This document shows, one piece after another, positions 56,601 through 64,000 of a DNA stretch of 64,000 bases; position 1 is the stretch's first letter; the number at the start of each line of letters is the position of its first letter. Both the position numbers and the translations under genes were made by a program. The notes under the pieces were generated by a model. It saw only the letters and a list, made by a program, of their open reading frames with translations. It did not search any database and had not been told where the DNA came from. The stretch covers positions 372,001-436,000 of the forward strand of contig JAMXBD010001046.1 in the NCBI GenBank assembly GCA_024138025.1, in the 5' to 3' direction. The DNA is from Combretum micranthum (Eukaryota; Streptophyta; Magnoliopsida; Myrtales; Combretaceae).

Positions 56601-59229
56601 TTATGTAGAGAAAGAGGGATATGAAGGAGTCCAAAGTTGTACATGTGCTAATAGTGAACAATATCATAACAGTGGATAAAGAGGTCAGTAGTGGAGTGCC
56701 AGAGGGTGTGAAAGAGGTGCTAGAGGAATTTAAATATGTATTGCCAGATGATTTTCCAAAGGGACTACCACCTTTGAAAGATATTCAGCAACAGATTGAT
56801 TTGGTGTCTGGGGCGAGTCTACCAAATTTGCCACATTATAGGATAAGTCCCAAGGAGACTAAGATTCTATAGGAGAAGGTTCAGGAGTTGTTATTGAAGG
56901 GGTTGATCAGAGATAGTATGAGCCTATGTGCTATACCCTTTTTACTAACTCCAAAGAAGGATAACAGCTGGAGGATGTGTGTTGATAGCAAAGCTATCAA
57001 CAAGACTACTATTGAGTATAAATTCCCAATACCTCGTCTAGAAGACAAGTTAAATAAGTTGAGTGGAGCTATTATGTTTTCTAAGGTTGACCAGAGGAGT
57101 ATCACCAAATCAGAATCAAACCTAGAGATGAGTGGAAGACCACATTCAAGACAAAGGATGGGTTGTATGAATGCTTAATGATATCGTTTGGACTCAGTAA
57201 TGCACCTAGTATGTTTATGCATGTCATGAACGGGATATTAAAATCCTTTATTGGTAGATTTGTGGTAGTATATTTTAACAACACATTAATATATAGTAAA
57301 TATAAAAATGAGCATATAGATCATTTGAGGAGTATTTTGGCTATGTTGGAAGAAAATAAATTATGTGCTAATATGAAGAAATGCATTTTCATGTTGAAGA
57401 TTGCTATTTTGGGGGTTTTTTTGTTAAGCTGCCATACCTAAGTTTCATTATCAGGTGCCACCCCTAACTTTATGATCTGAGACATGCATGAGTTCTTGAG
57501 GAAGCAAAATGTTATTAACTCTGTTAATAAGGCGCCGTGTTTATAAGGAGAAAAGGAAATTTTTTTTTTTAAATCTCGAAAATTCAAATTTTTGAAAAAA
57601 AAAATTATAAGTGCCATAGAGCTGGGATTATTTTTCTAAATTTTTGGATTTTTAGAATATTTTTATAAGCAATTTTTATTTTTCTATCATGTTTATATGT
57701 TACTTACATTTTAGGGGCCTCCATCTATGTTAGATTGGATTCTATCAACGGCACCTGTTAGGAGTACCTAAATGCATGTAGCTATGACTACAGCCTTTAG
57801 ATATATAGGTCACAAAATGCAAACTCCTTTTTTCAAAAATTATACAAATACGGGCCTTCTTCTGTATTTTTTCCCTATAATTTCTTATGTAGTGTATAAT
57901 AAAGAAAAACGTGGAAATTTTTCTTGTTTAGATACTTAACATTAAGTATTCTGAAATTAGTGTTTACCAAAATCTTTTTGTTTTAATTAATCCAATTATT
58001 TTAATAGCTACTATTTTCCTTAGAGTTTCAAGCAATAAACAAGCTAGGCTACACTAAGAATAGCAATTAAATTAAGAATGCACGTTCGTAGTGTTTTGGT
58101 AGTGAAGTCCACCAATTTGAAATGCTTCCTCTATAGAAGAAAAAGGAAAATGCAAGTTCAACCGCTAAAAAATTACTATACAATTTTGTGATTTGCTTAC
58201 ATTTTCTTCACTCCAGTCTCCAGTATTGTTCAAATTAAGAAAATTTACCCATTTCGGTAACATTGTACGGCCCAGCCGAAAGTGGAACATGACATACAGC
58301 TGAGGAGCTGGGCCGGCTTGTATTTTATAAATTATGTGTTTTAACAGTGCAAATCAAGTGCGTTTTTCCTTTTTTTTTTTTTTTTTTTTCCTTAGAGCAT
58401 ATCTAAGCATGTTTATACTAATATATATGCACATGGTATTCTTACCCGTCGGAAAGTGGAACATGACATACAGCTGAGGAGCTGGTGGAAAAGCCGGTAT
58501 TTAATGTTGCATCAAGACCAAGTGAGATTTATTAATAGTTGTCAATGTTTTATTTTAGGCCCTACTCATTTCTTGTGTGTGTAACGGAAGGAAAAGTTGG
58601 AAAACTTTATATTGTTTAAATCCTTACCAAGGATTTTCCAACCTGTCTTGCAATTACTCCATCCATTTTTATAGCTACTATATGTCGCTTGCGGAGTTGT
58701 ATTAAATAATTACTTTGAACCTGTAAATTGAAAGTGCAAATTCATACAGGTTTAGGAGTGAATTCTTGCTTGAAATTGCAACGAGCAGCAATGAAAGGAG
58801 ATTGGGAGACCATCCAACGTATTATCGATGAAGACCGAAATGCTCTGACCGCGCGCATCACTTCGTTCGGAAATACCGTGCTGCACGTAGCAATTTGGAA
58901 GGAACAAACAGCTGTCGTAAAGAGGCTCCTGGAAATTGTTTCACCAGGCGAGCTTGAGGAACATATTTCCAATGGAGAAAACAGCCTCCATATTGCGGCA
59001 CGGGGTGAAAACTTGGAGATTGTCCGAGCATTGGTAGAAAAGAATCCTCGGCTGACACAAATGAACAGAAGTGATGGAGACACGCCACTTGCGCTCGCTG
59101 CACGGCATTCTAGCGAAGAAGTAATACGCTACCTTTGCTTAAAAACCAATGATGATGCTCCTCGCCGTCCTTTTACCGGTCCTCGCTCTGGCGAACTAAT
59201 TGTTGCGCTAATTTTTTCCGGCATCTATG
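50611..59229 (+). CDS. Ankyrin-repeat protein gene (ACD6/ITN1-like), first two exons of a partial gene
   Basis: Exon 1, 50611-50722: ATG then 37 codons plus one base, ending at a consensus donor (ACCAA/gtgagt). Exon 2, 58750-59229: starts after ttcatacag and ends at TCTATG/gtatgt. The single leftover base of exon 1 plus the first two of exon 2 make Ser, so the phases fit and there is no stop across the joint. Exon 2 encodes three ankyrin repeats ('[20 protein letters not shown]', '[20 protein letters not shown]', '[20 protein letters not shown]'). It ends in the same 'PFTGPRSG' stretch as the pseudogene at 5642-6131. Later exons and the PGG membrane domain are not in the window. The 8-kb intron holds a MITE, a LINE relic and a gypsy relic; the next intron holds a copia relic. 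The family acts at membranes in defence. It may be intact or a 5' fragment; exon 1 is inferred from phase and donor. Confidence 0.62.
51489..51708. mobile_element. MITE with GGAAAATT ends, about 220 bp
   Basis: Left end ggaaaatttgcaaataactc and the complement of the right end, gggaaaattaacaaactttt, form a terminal inverted repeat. Flanks aataacata (51480-51488) and aataaaata (51709-51717) agree at eight of nine positions, consistent with a 9-bp duplication as in Mutator-like MITEs. It lies in intron 1 of the ankyrin gene. No coding potential. Confidence 0.55.
52180..53750 (-). pseudogene. LINE relic, zf-RVT to RNase H, in the ankyrin intron
   Basis: Minus-strand fragments in the right order. 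'[20 protein letters not shown]' (53600-53665) matches the conserved W.F.T..SLW...M..KY segment before the zf-RVT. '[19 protein letters not shown]' (about 52600-52655) matches the start of the LINE RNase H (usual FNVDG). '[14 protein letters not shown]' lies near 52385-52430, and '[18 protein letters not shown]' near 52270-52320 is its C-terminal H...N..A...A motif. Stops and frame changes throughout. Ends not resolved. Confidence 0.6.
53751..54027. other. Unassigned intron sequence
   Basis: Short AT-rich stretch between the LINE and gypsy relics. I see no gene or repeat boundary in it. Confidence 0.5.
54841..55960 (+). pseudogene. Gypsy gag remnant
   Basis: '[20 protein letters not shown]' (54950-55010) is the coiled-coil gag start. 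'[19 protein letters not shown]' (about 55260-55316), then a stop where Trp is expected, then '[20 protein letters not shown]', are the retrotransposon gag domain. '[10 protein letters not shown]' is again followed by TAG where Trp is expected. Stops are almost all TAG, at positions where family members have TGG or CAG. A zinc knuckle is barely visible near 55960-56010 ('CYYCN'-like words broken by a stop). Confidence 0.7.
56017..57413 (+). pseudogene. Gypsy protease and reverse transcriptase remnant
   Basis: 56017-56457 contains the protease active site '[14 protein letters not shown]' and ends 'HLLFGRPW' then TAA. 56621-56872 gives '[20 protein letters not shown]' and '[10 protein letters not shown]', the RT entrance. 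56888-57178 gives '[20 protein letters not shown]' and '[20 protein letters not shown]'. 57163-57441 gives '[20 protein letters not shown]' and '[20 protein letters not shown]'. The catalytic YxDD is YFNN here: both aspartates are lost by G to A changes. Four frames and several stops confirm that it is dead. Confidence 0.85.
57414..58727. other. Intron 1 end: exon-1-like duplicates, no gene
   Basis: 57880-58060 and 58430-58700 resemble the sequence around and after exon 1 (50540-50930), with shared words such as 'gtgtataataaa', 'agcatatcta' and 'attactccatccat'. The block 'caagaccaagtgag' at about 58512, matching the exon-1 donor, appears again. A 34-bp exact repeat (gaaagtggaacatgacatac...) lies at 58278-58311 and 58452-58485. 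T tracts are at about 58369-58390. It looks like partial tandem duplication of the gene's 5' region. Confidence 0.55.
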
Positions 59230-59456
59230 GTATGTTGTTAACATAATCTCTGGTTAAGTATATACTTTCTTTACAGATGGTTAAGTACTAAATTATTGCA
59301 TTATATCTTTCACTCTACTTAGATACTTAATAGGATATTTCTATGATGTCTTAACAAAATCATCGTTAGTATGAAAGCACGAGAGCTAATCAAAATACAC
59401 AAAATATGAGTAAATTGAAGGGAAAAGATTTTAACTTGAAAGGTCGAATGTAGGGG

Positions 59457-62400
59457 CGTTGAAATTGATCCACTTTGACTCAACACATCATCCATATTTT
59501 AGAAGAGAAGTTAGATAGAATTATAAGATGCATTACGTGGAGTTTCTAAAATATGATACCTTAAGGTAATATTCTAAATGCCTGTTGTAATCTTCTAGAT
59601 AAGATAGATATTTTCATGTAATATTCTATATAAAAGTTGAGATATTATAGGTACCACATTGTAACAATTTGATTAAAAAAATCTCTATCATCCATTGAGG
59701 AGGAAAAAGACTTATAAATAGATAGTCTTCTCTCATTTGTAATCAAGTTTGAAACTAAGAAATCACAAATACTTCTACATGTCCAATTAAACACTTTCCA
59801 CTCTATTATATCATTTACTATAAATCATTTTCTACATAACTCTCATTCTCACACTTTCTACTCCATTTGAACAAAATAGTCCTCTACAAACAAATAGTGG
59901 TATCGAAGCCACATCTAGCCATTTGCTGGCCATAATTCCATCATATACTTTTATAACACACTCACACTTAATTCAAACATTCCATTCTATTCTGATCCAT
60001 ACAATGTCCATAGAAAGGTTTACCAAACAAATTCTCATTCTTTTTTTTTTTTTTTTTTTTTTTGAGGCCAAAGTTATGATTGGGCCATTAAAATGAGAAC
60101 ATGTTTTCATTCCAAAAAATTATGGGAAATAGTTGAAATTGGGTTTTTTATGTCAAAGGATACTTCCACTTTTGTGTTAACCCCTAATTAAAAAGATAAT
60201 TGGAGGGTAACAAGGCCAAGGATTCAAAGGATCTATATTATATCCAAACAATAGTGGTGAATCATATATTTCCAAGAATCCGTGTTGCTACATTTGCAAA
60301 GGAAACACAGAGCATCTTAGAAGAGATTCTAGAACTATGAAAATGAAGGATTCTAAGACCATTAGTGAATATTGCACAAGATTACATGAACTAGCATACC
60401 AACGAAATGCTTATGGAGAGGAAATCATAGAGAAAAGGTCATAGAAAGATTACTCCTAAGTATTACTAAGAAGTACGACCCAATAGTCACCATTATTTAT
60501 GAAACAAAAGATCTGACCACTCTAATAGTCACAGTATTAGTTAGATCAATTAAGGCCTATGGAAAAAATGTAGTAGGCGAGAAGAAAAGTTTTCTTGAAA
60601 ATGCTTTTCAATCCAAAGTAAATATTAGGTCTTGGAATTTCAACTTCGAAAAAAAAGAAGAAGGAGAATTTCATAAATGCATTTGAAGATGGGCAAAATC
60701 AAATGAAGAAAAAAAGTTTGCCATGCCATATCTACGAGAGAGCTAACCATCATCTTTAGAAAGATTATCACTTTCATGGTAAGCTTCGTTGCGATAATGC
60801 ACAAGATTTGGGCATTTAGAGAAAGATTATAGAAATTAGAAGAAGAGCATCAAGATAAATGCATTAAAGAAGGTTTAAATATTGAACAGCTCTTCTACAC
60901 TTGCAACTCAATAGCAAAAATTGGAGATGCTACACGGTATATTGATAGTGCTCCTGGTAACTATATGACTTACAATAAGAGTGCATCCACAAATCTCAAC
61001 AATTCCTTCAAGATCAATGTCAAACACAGTGATAGTCATATCTTAAAGGTTGAAGCAAAAGGGTCTATCTCCATCGACACTAAAAACAATACGCGAGTCA
61101 TTAGTGATGTGATTTATATTCTTAACCTTGAAATAAATCTTTTTAATGTTGGTCAAATGATGGAAAAAGGGATATACCTTACACTACGAATGAGATTTAT
61201 GCACCATATATGATAATCAAGATAAGTCCCTCATTATTGCTAAAGTAAAAAAGAGAGAACACAAACGCTTTCCCCACCAACTACAATACTTCGGTGGCAG
61301 TGCCATACAAATTCAAGAGGATTAATCTTGGCTTTGGCACATAAGACTAGAACATTTCAACTTTTAAGGCCTCAAAATACTACTTCAAAAAGGATGATGT
61401 CAGATCTCCTGCAAATTCAAATTATCGATGATGTTTGTTAAACTTGTTCACTAGGTGAACAACAAAGAAAGCCATTCCCTTTAGAAAGTTCTTACAAAGC
61501 TAAAGAATCCTTGGAACTTATTCACAGAAACATTTGCAAACTAATAAGGACACCATCACTTCAATCGAGCAAGTATTTCATACTATTCACATATGATTAC
61601 ACCAAAATGACTTGGGTATATTTCATGCGGGAGAAGTTAGAGGTTTTCAATATTTTTAAGAAATTTAAAAATCTTGTGGAGAATCAAAGTTGGAAAAGTA
61701 CTAAAGTTTTGAGTAGTGACTGTGGAAAGAAATACAACAATAAGGAATTTGACAACTTCTATGAAGATGAGGAAATTGAACATTAGACACTAGCCACTTA
61801 TAGCCCTAAAAAAGTGGAGTTTCAAAAAGAAAGGATAGAAAAATCATGAAAATGGCAAGATCCATGCTTGAGGAGAAACACTTACCTAAAATCTTCTAAG
61901 TTGAAGCAGTATATACAATAGTCTATCTCCTCAACAGATGTCTTACCAAAGCTATTAGGAACATGACACCAATAAAATCATGCAGTGGATAGAAGCCATC
62001 AGCTAAACACCTTAGAGTCTTTGGCTACATTTGTTGTACTTACATCCTAATAGTTAAATGCCCAAGTTAGAAGAGAAAACTAAAAAAGGCATTTTCCTCG
62101 GCTACAATATGCAATCAAAAGGTTATTAGGTGTATAACTGGAGAACCAAGAAACTATTTGTTAGTAGAGATGTTAAGTTTTGTAAAAGTTCCTTAAGAAA
62201 TTGGGTTGAAGAAAAGGTAGAAAGGAAAACAATAATGATTCTGATGATATAAAGAAATACAAACCAATAAGAAGATGATGCAACAAATTGAGGAGCCAAA
62301 ACTAGAATCTACACCATCATTAAGATATCAAGTACCAATACAAGAGATTGAAAGAGAACCTTCATAAGAATCACCACCTAGAAGAACAAAGGCCTTATTG

Positions 62401-63033
62401 TCATGATGGAATAGGAAAGCTTTGAGGCAGTTGTTAAACAAAGAGAATGAGTTAAAGCAATGGAAGAAGAAATCGATATAATAAAATAGAATGAGACATC
62501 GAAATTAGTAGAGCGACGAATTAAGAGAGAAGTAATTGGAGTTATGATAAAGTGTATATCAAGGAGAAGTGTTGAAATTGATCCATTTTCGGCCATGCTT
62601 TAGCCCACATCTACAACATCATCCATATTCTAGAAGAAATGTTAGATAGAATTCTAGAAAGCATTAGGTGAAGTTTTTAGATTATGGTAATTTAACTAAT
62701 ATTCTAAATACTTGTTGCAATCTTCTAGATAAGGTAGACAATTTCATATAATACTCTAGATGGTAGTTGAGATGTTCTAGACACTACATTGTAACCATTG
62801 GATTAAATTAATCTATACCATCTATTAAGGATAAGTCTCATAATAGGTAATTCTCCCTCATTTGTAACCAAGTTAGAAACTAAGAAAATGCACAAACACT
62901 TCTTCATATTTAAACAATTTCTAGTCTATTTTATCATTTACTTTAAATCATTTTTCTATTTCAATAATTTTCTATACAAATGTCATTCTCACTTTTTATT
63001 CCATTTTAGCAAAATTGTCCTCTACAAACCAAT
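59457..63033 (+). mobile_element. Decayed Ty1/copia element lacking RT, 3.6 kb
   Basis: LTRs 59457-59895 and 62570-63033 begin (t/c)gttgaaattgatcca and end cctctacaaac.aat; they are clearly diverged. The primer site tggtatcgaagcc (59898-59910) follows the 5' LTR and a purine tract aaggaga (62561-62569) precedes the 3' LTR. Flanks agggg (59452-59456) and aggag (63034-63038) agree at four of five. Remnants of gag, protease and integrase are in order, then the RT start runs straight into the purine tract, so RT and RNase H are deleted. It lies 227 bp after the ankyrin exon 2, same strand. Confidence 0.8.
60310..62569 (+). pseudogene. Copia gag, protease and integrase remnants
   Basis: Gag: 'DSKTISEYCTRLHELAYQRN' near 60345, then 'YDPIVTIIYETKDLTTLIV' around 60475-60530, with stops between. 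Protease: 60965-61213 has 'NSFKINVKHSDSHILKVEAK' and 'GSISIDTKNNTRVISDVIYI'; the active site before it reads IDSAPG in place of DSG. Integrase: 61511-61786 has 'YFILFTYDYTKMTWVYFMRE' and 'VLSSDCGKKYNNKEFDNF'; the first catalytic Asp of the usual IHTD is Asn here (IHRN). 'VYLLNRCLTKAI' follows near 61920. The RT entrance 'KAMEEEIDIIK' lies near 62455. Many frame changes. Confidence 0.75.
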
Positions 63034-63038
63034 AGGAG

Positions 63039-63465
63039 GGAAACACCATAGGAGGAGGAAAAAATCATTGTCTTAGATATAAGAATTATAAGATTTTCTC
63101 AACGACTAATAAATGATCACACAAAATTCATGGGACCATGAGAGTGCTTCTCAAAATTTTAAATAAGATGTAACACATAAGCGACTCAAGTGATACTACG
63201 TAAAACTCTAAGAACCTTATTCATAAGCCTACGCTGGAGTTAGTAATAGGTAACAACACATATGGAATTTATTAAAACATGACAAGAAGGCAAACATCTC
63301 ACATGCAGAGAGAGTTTAATTTGTTAAGGTCTTCAATGATATCTTGAGGTTAACCATTGGTCGATCCTCATTGACTGGCAAAGTTTAAAAATCCCTCTTC
63401 ATTTTCAGTTGACCTACCATCGATGGATCTATGAATTCCACGTACTTTTTGTCTACCAAACATGA
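63039..63465. other. No recognisable gene
   Basis: Sequence after the copia relic with no exon of the ankyrin family and no transposon domain that I can identify. Confidence 0.5.
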
Positions 63466-64000
63466 TGTATCAAAATTAAACAAAAATTAAAAATAAAGAT
63501 CGTCTATTGATTCGCTCACAAAAAGTAATTTTCCATACATCTATTGATTCTACAAATACCCAAACAATATACGCATCCAAAATTGAAAATTGTGTAAGAT
63601 AATTATAAATTTTGGAAAAAAGAGTAATAATGCAGCTTCATAATTCAATTAATGATCAACTGATAATGGTCTTTACCCTAAGGCATATAAAATATATGAA
63701 AAATCCTGAATTTTGCCAAAAAGGAAAATTTCCTAAAAAACTATAGACACAAAATAATTGAAAAGATGAATAAAATGCCATAGACAACACATAAAATGGA
63801 ATTTTGTATTAAAAGTTATTATATTATTAAAAATTTCCTAAAATAGCAAAATAGCTGTTTTGAAGGCTTAAATGATTGAGTTTACTAGAAAAACGATGCA
63901 CATCGTGACTAAAGCTGATGGGTTTTGTTCGTTGGCTTGTTTTCCATCAAAATAGGATATTGAAATGCAAAATATCAAAACAGCTTAAATTATGAAATTA
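63466..64000 (-). repeat. Gypsy LTR-like sequence running off the window
   Basis: Block order matches the left arm from 45131 and the relic at 1522-2125: 'cgtctattgattcgctcac' at 63500 against 'cgttgattcgcacac' at 45157, 'ctattgattctacaaatac' against 'ctattgattctgagaatac', 'aaggcatataaaatatat', and 'aaatagctgttttgaaggc' against 'aaatagccgtttgaggcc' at 1939. By that comparison it is an LTR on the minus strand, continuing beyond 64000. Confidence 0.45.

Larger units (their letters stand above)
54028..57413 (+). mobile_element. Decayed Ty3/gypsy element, 3'-truncated within RT
   Basis: LTR-like sequence (about 54028-54806) ends in actacgtcag, close to the ctgcgtcag end of the palindromic gypsy. 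It is followed by a worn primer site ttagtattagagc (54809-54821), then gag, protease and RT remnants in order. The RT breaks off at about 57413 and no 3' LTR follows. The first half of the LTR-like stretch (to about 54480) resembles the antisense LTR seen from 45131, so the 5' end may itself be rearranged. It lies in intron 1 of the ankyrin gene, same strand. Confidence 0.75.

Noticed and set aside
58742..59083. Minus-strand frame of 113 codons
   Set aside because: Antisense of the ankyrin exon.

Overview
The window looks like a transposon-rich, AT-rich nuclear stretch from a flowering plant, most likely a eudicot. Evidence: plant-type Ty1/copia and Ty3/gypsy elements with initiator-Met-tRNA primer sites, plant L1-type LINEs, a CACTA element, hAT and other MITEs, and two members of the plant ankyrin-PGG membrane protein family with spliced exons. 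There are no bacterial-type operons, rRNA or tRNA genes. The species cannot be named from the sequence.

Layout. 1-5641: partial large LTR, a 93-bp minisatellite split by an LTR relic, and small duplications with one hairpin MITE. 5642-9956: a multi-exon ankyrin-PGG pseudogene with several frameshifts. 10161-15404: a short minus-strand copia-type element carrying only gag (TR-GAG layout), into which a 3.5-kb LTR inserted and then collapsed to a solo LTR (11010-14502, target duplication GTAAC). 15405-16286 and 34136-34350: an old minus-strand LINE relic, split by a young copia element (16287-34130, target duplication AAATC, LTRs differing at 5 of 485 positions). That copia is itself split by an 11.1-kb CACTA element (18025-29143, target duplication TAC), which holds another solo LTR of the same large-LTR family (21505-24920, target duplication GAACA). 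35708-41728: a near full-length minus-strand LINE with a 10-bp target duplication, inserted beside another LINE relic. 45131-47820: a palindromic gypsy derivative with arms of about 1.2 kb. 47881-48585: a hAT-type MITE with an 8-bp target duplication.

50611-59229 holds the best candidate for a living host gene. A 37-codon first exon and a 480-bp ankyrin exon join in matching splice phase across an 8-kb intron filled with a MITE, a LINE relic and a dead gypsy element. The downstream intron holds a decayed copia element (59457-63033), and the rest of the gene would lie past the window or be lost. The last 530 bases look like another gypsy LTR.

The nesting dates events relative to each other: LINE relic, then copia, then CACTA, then large LTR, then LTR-LTR recombination. 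All steps after the copia must be at least as young as its nearly identical LTRs. Coding capacity is almost all transposon-derived; only the copia pol frame (1009 codons) and the two fused gag/RT frames of the palindromic element are long and uninterrupted.
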